Below are positions 1-11,700 of a stretch of DNA of 64,000 nt, piece after piece. Source of the DNA: Strigops habroptila (Eukaryota > Chordata > Aves > Psittaciformes > Psittacidae); assembly GCF_004027225.2 (NCBI RefSeq), contig NC_046358.1, positions 5,980,720 to 6,044,719 on the forward strand, in the 5' to 3' direction. The position numbers and the translations under genes were made by a program. How positions within the stretch are numbered: position 1 is the stretch's first letter; every line of letters starts with the position of its first letter. Below the pieces are notes generated by a model, which searched no databases, was not told where the DNA came from, and saw only the letters and a list, made by a program, of their open reading frames with translations.

Positions 1-2974
1 TAAATAAAAACTTTCCCATTTTAGCTTACTTGACCTCAAGAGAAACACTTTCTTCAGAACTCTGTGTGTGATACTCCAGCAACACCAATGCTGACATCAT
101 TCAGAGGGGTCTGAATGATGATCAGCAGGTTATTCACATGGGGCTAGTTAAGCTGAATGGAGCACTACTGACTATGTAGGTTCTAGGGACACTGGCTCTT
201 AAAGAGAAAACACTCAGCACTGTACCTTACTACTTAGGTCCTTCACTAAGAATCCTTGGAACTGCTGCTGTTTATTTAGGGGTGCTTGTCCTGTTTTTGG
301 GAGACCTTCATCTGCAAAGGCATTTAAGCAGCCAGTCTCAACAATGTGCCTGGCCCATTTCGGGGTCACCAGCCTTTCTCATGCACAACATTCCACATAG
401 TTAAATTTCTACTTTCCTGTATTTGTTCTGGCATAATAGAACTGTATCTGGCCACATATAACATATTCTATTGACAACTCACTTGGTGTGAAAAGGCCAG
501 TCCCATCACTGGGACCTTCAGGGTGTCCGTCACCACAGGAGGAGGGGTCTGAAAATGTGCCTTTGTGACAGTAAAAACACACTGTGCACAGAGACAGACA
601 CACAGAGGAAACAAGGAAAAGAGAGAGTGAGAGAGGGGGAGAGAGAAAGAGAGAAGGACTTCAGAGAAGAACTATGAAGAGTTGGATGAACTGAATGCTA
701 GTGAAGAGGTTTGGGCTGCAGCAGCCACACCTACACATAGAGCAGAAGTCTCAGTATTGCCAGAAGCACATTCATTTTGTAAAGAATTGACTGTTTTCCA
801 ATCTCAGTGAACCACTCGACACAGGTAATATTGGAGACTCCAGTGAACACTGAAAGTAACTGCCAGAGACTCTGCTCCACAGCTCATTAGAAATGAGCCA
901 GACAATCAGCAAGGAGAAGGCTGAGCAGATGCCACAAAAAGCCAAGAGTGTTCTCTTCCCCAAATGTACAAGTTACATGTATTTCAATACTCTCCATCCA
1001 TATATACTCCTTATCTTCCAGCATTCTGAGGCATCATATCTTGGCAGGTCTGTGCTGCACCCTTAGAATAAAGGGGACCCAGACTGAGGTGCAATTCAAA
1101 CACACTGAGGTAAGGAGAGAACTCCATCAACAGGATACTCCAGAACTAAAGGCTGTCACAGAGGGTACTAAGGCAAAAATGGCAATCCTAACCTGGCTCA
1201 GTCCCATGCCTTCTCCCAGTCACTTTCCTACCAACAGTTTTCAGTTTAGGACAGCTTTGTTTCTGTGTATTGCTCATGGCCAGACCTTCTCCTGAATTCT
1301 GGGCTACTCAACAACATCCAGACATGCTATGCAAGCTCACAGGGAGAAGGTAACACCTATGCCCTTCTATCATGCAGGTTATGCCTCATTTCTCCTGGGA
1401 AGGCAGGCAGAGATTTGGACAATTTGCCTACAGAACCACCCAGTTCCCAGTATTTTCCAACACATTAAGTTGTATACAGAAAGCTAGAGAAAGAAATTAA
1501 CTTTTTTTTCCCCCTTCTAATTTACTTTAGAGATCACTCTGCCAAGACAACCTTACAATTCTAACTGTGGTAACAAAGACTGGCAGTTGCTTTATAAATA
1601 AGCGCACAGCATATGGCAACTCTGAGCCACAGGAAAGCAAGAATATAGGCTCATACTTAATGTGAATCCTCAAGGTTTGTCTGGTTTCATAAAGCTTTTC
1701 CCCTCAGTGACAGTTAAGCTTCATGTGCCCTGGGGAGATGTCAACCTCAATGTATTTACATACAGTATTAATGTTAAGTAACACTGGCACGAGCCACTGG
1801 AAATTTCCTTATGAAACCTTTTGCATTTAACCCATTTTGTGAAAAGGCAGGACACAACTCGGCCACAAACTCAGCTCCTGAGCTGTGTATCACAGAATAA
1901 GAAAAGCTTTATTCCATCAGACTTAGTGTGAGTGCTGATTAGTTCAACATTGCCTGACACCCTGTCATCCAAAAGCCACTTAGCACAAAAATGCTTCCTA
2001 AGAAAAGCTCATTCGTTAGGAAATAGCTCATTCATACAGTAAAATACATTTTGCTAAACCAGTCATACGAATTCCTCTGAAGCAGTGGAAAGACCCATAG
2101 CAAATTCCTTCAGTTTGAAACAGTATTCCAATTACAATTCATTCTAGGTTTCACATGGACAGCAAGAGAGATTGAGAGTCTTCAGATTGTCTTGAAAAAA
2201 TCAGTAGAGCCATGTGTTGGCTGGACAATAAGGCAGGAAACATTCCTGAATGTTTAAAGCTATAGGACAACTACAAATCTGACCAAGTCTTCAAAATGCA
2301 GAATTGTGGAGTTGGGTATATAAGGATAGTAAAAGGAGGAACTGGAGTTTCTGGTTTTTGATATTCAGAAGGAAACCACCATCCATTCATTTTAAAATTG
2401 AAACTTAAATGAAATTTGCCTGGATGGGTGAAAGTACAGAGTATTAAGCCCTTAGTTCAATATTATGATACCATTTTTTTGCTGATACTTATTCCTGCTG
2501 CCCCAACTAGTTTTAGATGGTCCACCAAGCATGGCTTTTGTCTTTTCCCTGCTTTTCCATTCTGCACTGTGGTATAAGCATTTTCCTGATATGTCAGTGT
2601 TTCTTTCTCAATGTCAGTCTGTCACCTCTACTTACACTGACTGGCATCAATTTCGTCAATTCCCCTTCTTGCACTACTAGTATGTGAATATGTAAGTACA
2701 CTGCTATCCTCTTCAAGCACATCTCAGCCCAGGTACACTGTAGGTTCTTTTAATCTTTCTCAGTAATTCAGTCTTTCTAGTCCCCCAGCATTTTGTTGAA
2801 ATCCGTATCTAACTAGGTTTTTACTCAGAGTAAAACAATTTAAATAATTCATGTATTAAATTCTCATTATCATCAGGAGGCTGCCTGTTTGCACAGTGGT
2901 TGGTGTAGGAGTATGCACACTACCCTAACAGTGATTATTCTATCTAGGAGTAAAAAGAGCCTGGTTTCCCTTAC
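1..2974 (-). other. ATG13: ATG13 intron continuing past left edge
   Basis: I searched the minus strand for the next ATG13 exons and found none that I recognise, so the remaining exons should lie left of the window. An approximately 50-nt purine-rich run at 607-656 on the plus strand reads as a pyrimidine tract in ATG13 sense. No mobile element was recognised. Confidence 0.6.
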
Positions 2975-3065
2975 CTGAGATGGAGGAGAGGTGGAAAAAG
3001 ATGTGGTACACACTTCTTGGGAATCTTCTACTGAGGGGTATACTGCACCATTGTCCTCACCAGCT
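2975..3065 (-). CDS. ATG13: ATG13 coding exon 9 (last recognised in window)
   Basis: The 91-nt exon encodes residues 232-262: [20 protein letters not shown] and on to FSTSPPSQ. It ends in frame 0 at CAG|GTAAGG. The acceptor is GCTTTAG. The stretch is Ser/Thr/Pro-rich and typical of the disordered region after the HORMA domain. Confidence 0.94.
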
Positions 3066-6000
3066 CTAAAGCAGCAAGAAAAGAAAAGCTTTCTGACTGG
3101 AAATACTCCCTAAAACAAATAGTAAAACACGCTGGGACAAACATCGCAGGGGGGTTTGAGAGTATTTGGGTGGAGTTGAAAGGAGAATTACGAAGGGATC
3201 TCATCTACTTGGCAGAACTGAGGAAAACAAGGTATGAAAACTTTAATCTTCCCCAGGTGCTCCTCTTCTACCTCCACACAGAAACACTTCCCAGTAGCTA
3301 ATGCTACTGGCTTTGGTGTTTGCAGAACCATTGTCAAACAATACCACTGGTCCCAGTCTCAGTGCCCTCACATGCAATTTAGAGAAGACAAACAGGACTT
3401 AAACTCTGATGTTTCCCCAATGGAAATATCTGGAGATGCATGCCTCAGGACACACAGCAGGATCAAATGTTACATTTCAAAGGCAGCCAAGGTTAAACAT
3501 CCTTTGTGTCCAAGTACTTCTGTAAGGAATCTGGGAACATACTGGGACTTGCTGCACTCAGTCTTCTAGACAGGAGGAGAAAAATATCACCCTTTCTTAT
3601 ATGCTCAACCATGTCAATATGATTGACACTCATCCTCCAGTGTCCCTTCCCATGCAGTCAGCAAATAGTGGAAAAGGCTCTGTATTTGGGCATAAGTGAT
3701 GCCTTCACCATGGCCCATGACTTCAACTCATTATTTCCTCACCTGTAATTGCAGGGATGCATGGGTGAAGAGCTGGGATAGGGACGGTCCACAAAGTGAT
3801 CAATGATAATCCCCATGATAGGAGGGGTCCTCTCAAACTGCCTGCAAGGCAACAAGCAATGGTGTTATTGGCTTTTTCCCCTCTACTCTCATCCCAATTC
3901 GTGGTGCCCTCACAGAAAACCCTTGTGTCTATTACTGGGACCAGAGCATCTTTACAGTGTAGCCCTGCAACTCCAAGCATGCATCAACAATTTGGAACTC
4001 TAGAGTCTGGCTCGGGGCTACCCAAATACTCCCCTTGCTGTAAGACTTAAGCATGAGAAAGAGCATTCTCCATGAAGGAGAATCTCAGGAGGGAAGGATA
4101 AGCAGAAGGGAAAGATTTAGGGGCTCATAATACGAGGGGTTTAACAGTAAATTATTGTAAAACAGGTTCTGCCATGATCGTGTCTTCTCACCTGGTTGAC
4201 ATGAAAGCAAGGTTGATTCTGTAGGCACAAGACAAAGTGATGGTGCCCACTGGGGTACCCACTGTCCCAACACGGACCGTCTGGAAACCTGTAAGGTTAA
4301 GGAATGATTATCAGTTTCACTGATTATTTATGTTCCATACTTCTTCTATTCTGAGGTTACATTATCTTATTTCTATCCTGTTTCCATTATCCCTTGCAAT
4401 CTGAACTCCAAAGACTTGTATAGAACCCATAACAAAAAAAGCAGGGCTAGGTTGCCTTGCTGGTAGGCTTCATTTATGAGACTTCTGATGTTGCTTCCTA
4501 TCTTGGTATAAAATACTTATGAAATGCCTCTTGCTCCTGAGCAGATCATGGTCTCCTTTAACAGTCCTGCCCCTTATGAAGGTACTTCCATATTCTTATT
4601 TCAGTTCTGGATCACTAGAGTCAAAATGGCAATCACCCTAGATTTTGTCAAAATACCTGTCACCTTATGACATGACCCTTCACTGGTAGATCCAGATAAA
4701 AAGCATATGTAAACCTCAGACTTAATTTTTCTTATGGCACTTAGGAATAGCAAAAAATGGCTAGCCAGTATAGAGAACAGTTCTGCTCTAGTTTGTGTGT
4801 GTTGCCTAATCATACCTTCTCCCAAGCCACTCAGTTGCACTTCACCAAAATATATCCTGCAGGAAAAGGAAGAAGAAAAGGTATTAGGTTTATTGGGGAC
4901 ATAATGCTATACATATCCTTATTCCTTATTTAATTTCATGAGTTGAAAGGCTGGAACAACTTTTCCTCTTTAGGAAAAAAAAAAAAAACAACAAAAGAAG
5001 TGGATAGAATACCCATTTCAAGAAACCCTCCAGCTACATATCTTAGAGGAAGATATGTCATGTAAAAAGAAAAGGGAAGATAGAACAGTAGTCTAATCAA
5101 AAATTTCTGTTTAAGTTTCTTAAGCCTGTGGCAAGCCTACAGTTCAGAGCAAAATGGGAAGTGACATATACTTCACGGACAGGTCTGAGTCTAAAAGCTA
5201 AGACTCATCACATAACATGAAAGATTAACTGTGCTGTGAAGAGACCTACTCTTAAGTATATGCCAAACCAGCATGGGAGGCAAAAATGAAGCAACGGTTG
5301 GGATTTCTTTTTAAGTTCTCAGCTGTGCAAGTGATAGCAAGCCTGAGATTTAGAACCATCTAAATTAGCTTGCAAATATGTCAGAGACTTTTCCCAAAGC
5401 CAAAAACAAAGACAGGAAAGTGATAACCATGAACCACGAGCCAGTCAGATCTCACAGGCTAAAAAGTGTTGAACTCAATATTTGGATGAGTAAACTGCAA
5501 GAACTACAGGAAGTGGAGCTGAGGCTGCATCTTTAAAATGGAATAGCAGGGCAGAGTCTGAATCTATACTGCAAAAGTATAGACAGGCATTTGTCAAATA
5601 CAGGTCAGACACTGAACAACTGGATGCTAATAAGCCATTTAACCAGTGCTTGCATGTAGGATTTTTGTACTCTTCTCAATATGGTAGGCAACCAACAATA
5701 CTTCACAGCCCGTGCTTAGTTATACTTTTGATGGCTCAGATGGAAGCTATTAGATGATATACAGCCCAAAGTTCTCTTCTGTCACTGATGAGTAGTAGTT
5801 AAATCCCAATAATTTGAATTTATTATGACATCCCTTTTAATCACAATTACAGCTGCACTGTTCAAGTTTACAGCCTCTGCTGTTTGTATTTCAAATGGGG
5901 AATTTCATATTCTGCTTTACCTGTACAATATTACATATTCATGGCCTTGTTTCCTTGACAGTCTGTAGGCTGGAGTTACCCTGGTTATAGCAAGCAAAGA

Positions 6001-8750
6001 CTTCAGCAGCAGAGACAGCCTGTTGTACACGGTGTATGAAACTTTGATTTCTTTGTCACACCTACAGAACGCAAAGGGGAAAAATCAGTCTCTTCTTCAC
6101 AACTAAGTTGTTTGAGGTTTGGGGTTTTTTTTTTACAATCAAAATTAGTCTGGGCCAATTGTTTAATGTCAGTTTTATTGCCAAAATGATAAAATAAAGC
6201 CCTGGTGTGGCTACTTGTTATTGACCAGCCAGCTAAGAGCCTTCTTCAATTTAGACACTTGTTGTAGAAGTAACTGGTAAAAAATTCCATGCAGCCTTCT
6301 ATTAGAAAGAAATATCTTTTCGGTATTAAAAACATTTGTGATTACTGAGTATATGAATTCTTGTATCTGAGGAAACTTACTAGTTGTAGTGGAAGAATGA
6401 AGGAATGAAATTACTAGTTTGTTTTCTTGACACCAATATTAAACAGTTTGACTGCTGCACTATACAAAGAGGGGACTTCCCATTTCATCAGCTAAAACAC
6501 AAACACACACAAAGGAAGTGTGAAGAATGCACTTACTTCTCATTCATTTCTAGACACCAAATTTCCAGCTCCATGGAGTCCCCCTGGATCAGAGAAAGGA
6601 TGTCAGACAAAGGCTCATTTCAGAACACAAACTCATATCTCCTTAAAGATCAACAGCAGCCACACCTCTCAATGAAGATGTTTCTCCCTGCTCTCACCCT
6701 CTTGCAATGCAACAACAGAAAAAGGTGCACTGGAAGGCTCACTGCACAATTAGATCGCCTGAGAGAATACCTTCCTCAGCAGCTCTTCATGATCTAAGAA
6801 ACTAGATTTTGCTGCTCTACCACTTGTGTGTTTGGCCTCAGTTATTTGCAGTGAATTGCTTCTGTTAATGTATTTCTTTTCATTAGCACAACACCTAACT
6901 TCATAAATGAAGATATTTTCACACTGTCTTGGACTAAAGGGCAAGAACTCTGGTAGGTGACTTAAGATTCAACTGAAAAAATGGCATCTCTTTTGACTCA
7001 GTTCTCACCTCTGAGGTTTTGAGAGAAATCTCCACACACATGGACCGTCCAACAGCAGGGAGCTGTCCTGCCAGGGCTTTCTTTGCTTCATGAGTAACCT
7101 CTGGTATATCTTTGATTGCCAAATTGAACTGCAGAATGAAAGCAGTTATTTCATTTCTTTGAAAAACTGCCTAATGGTACACTGCAGACAAACTCATAGA
7201 CCCATTATAACACACTAGGTCAGTGTTTACTGAAATATTTATGAAACAGAAAATTCCCAGATGGACTCAGGCTTTTCATACTTGCAAACATTTCCCTGGC
7301 TGTTAATTCAAATGTTTTTTATTTGATCCTGCCATAAAAATCATGTTTTCCCTCACTTGAGTCCTATCTTTGCCCACAGAGTATCCTGAATTTCTTCAAT
7401 TTTAATAAAGCCCATTACTACAAAGTCCTGAGCTGCCGAGTTGCAAACTTCTGAGAGAAAAGAACTCCTCACTCCACCCCCAGAGCAGATCTTGGAAAGG
7501 CGCCTTAGCTGGCAGGAGCTGCTGAGAGGTATCATTTCTCTCTCCTCTCATCACCCCTTAAGAGTCCAGACTGACATGTTGTATGCAAACAACAACAAAC
7601 CCCACACCGCTAATGAACGTATCTGAATATAGTAGTAATGCTATGAATAGTTGTTATAATCTGCACAAGACTGTAACAACTACACTGTCCCCTCAACACA
7701 TATGTGCACACACACGTGAAAGAAACCCCAAACGGTTAGTGGAGTTGCTTTAAAACGCCATGACTTTACCCAGTCAGAGCCTGTTGGGGAGGATGACGAT
7801 CGGGTACAGATTTTCTCTCCAAGTCGGGCCTGGACAATCACTTGTACCGTCTGGAATAGAAAGCAAAAGATACACGCTCATGTTCTGAGCTCAGCAGAGC
7901 CCTCAGCTCAGAGCATGAGCTGGACAAATTCCAAGCAAACAAAGTATGAAAGGGCTGACCAGGATGTAGAGAAGTAGAGTCTGCTATGCTAATGTTCAAG
8001 TCTAATCGATGTGAATTATTACAGATAACAGGTAAATACATTTCAGACAGAAAATCATTGTAAGCTAATCTTTCTCTGTACTAACATGACTAAGTCAATT
8101 TTGCAATCAGGAGTTGCAGAGTTTTTAGTAATCCTGAAACAAAATTTACAACTATATCCTAAACCTGGACACCTAAACTGAAGTCAAGTATGTATATTTA
8201 TAACATAGCCATTGTCAGAGTATCACTTGCATCTATGTGCCAAGTGAGGCCAAATTTCATAACTGGGTATCAATATAATTCAAAGGAACATTCTCGTATT
8301 ATTGCTTTTGGATGCAATCTAAAAGTTGAATTAGGCTGAGAAGAAAGAGTGGAGTTCAACAGGAGATACCACCTAACAGCTGGGTGGTTACACGTGTTGA
8401 CAGGAATTGAAAGCTGACAGAGGGGTGAAGTGCCTATAACTGATTCTACAACAGGATTCTCCTGGGGGAAAGAAAAGGATTTGGAGGTAGAAAAAAAGGG
8501 GAAAATATGTTTTTCTAGTTATTCGCAGGAACCTCCTACATTTGACATCAGCTTTTCTTGCTTTGGTCTTTAGCAAAAGCAAAAAAACCAGCCAAAGCCC
8601 AACCTTGTTACTCTAACCACAGCAAGCATGGGTTTTCTTGAACAACAAAGTACAGGCATTTGCCACAGGAGAAAAAGTTACCTTTAAAGCAAAAAATTTG
8701 ATGAACTTGTCCAGGTCCTTCCTGTCCTGCGAACTGAGATCAGTGTCCAT
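2975..8750 (-). CDS. ATG13: ATG13, autophagy-related protein 13 (5' part, nine coding exons; 3' part beyond left edge)
   Basis: ATG13 is the HORMA-domain subunit of the cytosolic ULK1-ATG13-FIP200-ATG101 kinase complex, which starts autophagosome formation and is restrained by mTORC1. Reading the minus strand, nine segments join in frame: 8750-8682, 7850-7770, 7128-7009, 6583-6537, 6061-5921, 4856-4816, 4288-4192, 3841-3743 and 3065-2975. They total 786 nt, giving residues 1-262. The start gives [20 protein letters not shown], and later stretches such as [20 protein letters not shown] and YGEVQ-like [14 protein letters not shown] match vertebrate ATG13 closely. The HORMA fold occupies roughly residues 10-195, and the last two exons begin the Ser/Pro-rich disordered tail. 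The FIP200/ATG8-binding C-terminus is not in the window. The start ATG at 8750 has G at -3 and G at +4. All introns are GT-AG. Identity is from remembered orthologues and is very secure; exact exon edges are by inspection. Confidence 0.96.
3743..3841 (-). CDS. ATG13: ATG13 coding exon 8
   Basis: The 99-nt exon encodes [20 protein letters not shown] and on to MHPCNY (residues 200-231). The acceptor is TTGCAG and the donor TACAG|GTGAGG. It marks the transition from the HORMA domain to the disordered tail. Confidence 0.96.
4192..4288 (-). CDS. ATG13: ATG13 coding exon 7
   Basis: The 97-nt exon encodes [20 protein letters not shown] and on to NLAFMST (residues 168-198) with split codons at both ends. 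The acceptor is CTTACAG and the donor ACCAG|GTGAGA. It ends the HORMA domain. Confidence 0.96.
4816..4856 (-). CDS. ATG13: ATG13 coding exon 6 (41 nt)
   Basis: A very short exon encoding [13 protein letters not shown] (residues 154-166) with split codons on both sides. The acceptor is CCTGCAG and the donor GAAG|GTATGA. Loss of this exon would shift the frame, so it is presumably constitutive. Confidence 0.95.
5921..6061 (-). CDS. ATG13: ATG13 coding exon 5
   Basis: The 141-nt exon completes residue 106 and encodes residues 107-152 ([20 protein letters not shown] and on to HEYVILY), plus a split codon. The acceptor is TCTGTAG and the donor TACAG|GTAAAG. It belongs to the HORMA domain. Confidence 0.96.
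6537..6583 (-). CDS. ATG13: ATG13 coding exon 4 (47 nt)
   Basis: The exon encodes [15 protein letters not shown] plus two bases of the next codon (residues 91-105 and split 106). The acceptor is ATCCAG and the donor GAGAA|GTAAGT. It belongs to the HORMA domain. Confidence 0.95.
7009..7128 (-). CDS. ATG13: ATG13 coding exon 3
   Basis: The 120-nt exon encodes residues 51-90 ([20 protein letters not shown] and on to SLKTSE), frame 0 to frame 0. The acceptor is TCTGCAG and the donor GAG|GTGAGA. It is the core of the HORMA domain and among the best-conserved stretches of the protein. Confidence 0.97.
7770..7850 (-). CDS. ATG13: ATG13 coding exon 2
   Basis: The 81-nt exon encodes residues 24-50 (starting [17 protein letters not shown], ending SSPTGSDW) in frame 0 at both ends. 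The acceptor is TTCCAG and the donor TGG|GTAAAG on the minus strand. It is part of the HORMA domain. A strong inverted repeat lies 26-70 nt upstream of its acceptor. Confidence 0.96.
7876..7920 (-). repeat. 19-bp inverted repeat (stem-loop) next to ATG13 3' splice site
   Basis: Arms 7876-7894 and 7902-7920 flank a 7-nt spacer. Seventeen of nineteen positions are Watson-Crick pairs, one is G-T on the plus strand, and one (7892/7904) is a mismatch. In ATG13 pre-mRNA the hairpin would sit just 5' of coding exon 2, where the branch point is expected. No function is known to me. Confidence 0.8.
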
Positions 8751-8763
8751 TGCATATGACAAT
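8682..8763 (-). CDS. ATG13: ATG13 coding exon 1 with 13 nt of 5' UTR
   Basis: The acceptor is TTTCAG at 8765-8764 (minus strand) and the donor is AAAG|GTAAC after 8682. The coding part 8750-8682 is 69 nt, residues 1-23, ending in frame 0. The start codon has a strong context (G at -3, G at +4). An extra ATG sits 5 nt upstream in another frame; see the separate entry. Confidence 0.95.
8684..8755 (-). promoter_or_regulatory. overlapping out-of-frame upstream ORF in ATG13 leader
   Basis: An ATG at 8755-8753 (minus strand) precedes the ATG13 start by 5 nt. It opens a 23-codon frame that overlaps the start and ends in TAA at 8686-8684, all inside the same exon. Its context is weak (C at -3, C at +4), so leaky scanning to the main ATG is expected. 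Function is inferred only from position. Confidence 0.5.
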
Positions 8764-11700
8764 CTGAAATATAGCACAGGCGTGGGGATGAAGTCTTCCT
8801 TCAGCTTTCTGTTTGGATTGCAAGATTTAAAAACATTTTGCCATTAGAGCAAAAGAAATGATAAGCACCAGAGTCCTCTGCCTGTCAAAATCCTAGCGTG
8901 CTAAGAACTTTGAGGGGTGGGTGTGAGGTATAAACGCACACAAATAGTTTACCTGCTCAGTGCAAAAGATACTAGAAAAGAAACAATAAAGGAGACTCAC
9001 AATTCAAACTGGGTACAAGTTCTCCTATTTTGCTAGCTTAATTTAGTAATACACAAACAAACAAAACCCAAACCACCCCAACACCACACTGACAGGACTC
9101 CATACCAAGCTATCCATCAGACATGGCAGTCTGTTTCAGAAATCTTCAGTTACCAGCACTGGTCAAAACCAAGACAAAGTGGTTTTTTGAGTCTGAAATT
9201 CTTAGCCCAGTATTCCAGTGGTATTTCAGCAGATATTGAAATAAATCATTGCTTGAACAGGCTCCACAGCTTCCAACAAACAGGACTTGCATTAAACCTG
9301 TACAGCTACAGATTTACCTACAACCAACTGAAAAGATAAATATTTGCCAAGGGATAGACCAATCCTCAGTTCAGTTCTCTTGAAAGCTCTGACAACAAAT
9401 ACTGAGCTCCCACATTCACACTGTCTTGTTTGTCAAAATACAGTTGTTTCTACCACTACAATGAACTTCCACAGTGCCAGAGGCGAGGCAGGGCAAGGCA
9501 CTAATGAGATTCCTGCCACCATCACGTCACATAGCCTGGGATAAATCACAGTTTTTTGTCTCTCAGTTTCTTTGCGTGTAAGTTAATAATCATATAGAGA
9601 CCATGGGGAGGAATGCCTTCATTAGCAGCATTAATTATACTTTTTGCTCATAAGCCTTCAAAGTATTAATTCACTCTTAATTCCTGGTGCTGTTTTTGTT
9701 TGGAGGCAGCTCATCAGCCCGAAGCAGCCTGTCAAGCATCACGTATTCATGGAACGCACTGCTCAGCCCAGGTCTAAGGTCAGTGAGCACCAGTGGCTGC
9801 CGTGCACAATGTCACTCCACTCAGTGCCCAATCTTCCAGCAAAGATTAAACATGCAGAAATGTATGCTATTAATACCCATTAAAGCTTAGCAGAACAAAG
9901 GGGCTGATCGCCCTGTTCACATAGAATATATATAATCTTTAGTTACTATGCACATCAGAACTTCTGTTTAAGATACCTCATTTAGCAGCAATAAATGCCT
10001 ATTTGAAGTAGTGCTTTAGGAGCATCATCCAAGAAGGCCTGCTAAGTAAAAGTACTACAATTTATAGAACATTTTATAGCAAAGAGTGATGCTTTCTGAA
10101 TTACTTCATCAAAAGACAGCTGGACATCTAATACGGTTGAAAGTACCCAGGTTACATTCATACTGCATCTTATAATAATCTTATAATAATCTACGATGCA
10201 AATTGTAATTTAATTTGAGAACTAACAACACAAGTGATTCAACTTTAGATGCATGACCAAATTATCCTTTGGCTATTGTAACCTCCTCATCAAAAGTATT
10301 ATATTTACTTTCCCTGCCTTTACCACCACTAGACAGAGATCACAGAACTTTGCTACCCGGAGGAGACAGATGGAAAAGGAAATCAGCACTTAAAAGCATT
10401 AGATGTTTAACTGATGCAGCACTCTAACTTAAAAAAACCCAAGCTTTTAGTGTAGACACTTCCCACTACAAAATAAATAGGTGAGGATGACCTGTTATTA
10501 TTCTTTTAACTAAGTAAAGCACTGTAAGCATTGAGAGGATCTGAAATCTACAACAAAACCTGGCTGACAGAGGCAATAAAATATCACATTAAAAAAAACC
10601 CACATCTTTTTCTCAGCAAGGAGAATGCTGACATACAAATACCAAGAGAAATTAAATTAGCTTTTAATGTGAAGTGAGAGCCCATTTCTATAAGACCCCT
10701 GGAGAAAGGTGCAAGGAAGTAAATATCCTGATGTTGTAAGTAGAACTGTCAAACAAAGCACCTACATCTGCTTTACGGGGCTGGAAAGGAATGCTAGTAT
10801 CAACTATTACAAGATATTCAGGAACTAATAGCAGATGTTAGGGTCACGGTTAGAAAAGGAAACAAAGCAGATCATAAGCATGGTTCTCTGCAGTACAGGA
10901 ATTAGTTCTAATGACTATATACCCAAATATCTCTGGAGAGGAGAGAAACAGCCACCAGAGCCACGTCTTAAATTCAGTGTTTGAAGAATGAGAGCTCCAT
11001 GGTTCCGCTCTGCTGCAGCAGGACTGGGATTCTTCCTGCAAGATCTCAAACTACCTGTAACATTCATGAAGCATCTGGAGATTCATACTCCAAATGCCAG
11101 CAACGGTTGACTCACCAGAGCCTAAAGTAGAGCAGAAAGTACCAGGAAAGGTTTCCTGTGAGGAATCTGTAATTTCAGGGGGAAACAAGGACCTTGGAAC
11201 TCAGCTCCTGACACGTCTAAGGGCTGTCATCTGACCACCACCACCTCCTCACTCTGGTGATTCCCTGAGATTTGCTAAGGCTTAGGACAGAGTTCACCTT
11301 TAGAATCATTCTTGATAAGAGTCAGGACAGGCCTAGAATTACAGCAAACATTTGATTTACAAAAATGCCTCAGTACCCTCAGGTAAGCTGCCACCAGCTG
11401 ACCTGAACGAGAAGGAAATCCTTTAAACTTAGTTCCACCAAACTCACTCGACTTCTCAGGTCCTGTAGCTTTCAACACCAGCACAGCTCCTTGTTAAGTG
11501 CCAGTATCTGCACATATGCTTGGCTCAAGGAAGACGCTGCCTAATTTTCTACTGCATAACAACTAGAAGGAAGTAACCTTTGGTCTAGGGTAGAAACCCA
11601 CAGATGACTGATCCCCCCTCAGCCGAGTAATCCCTTGAGTAAACTGATACCTCACTGCTTTAGCCTTACGCAGTGGCTGTTCACAGGTAAATACAAGCAT

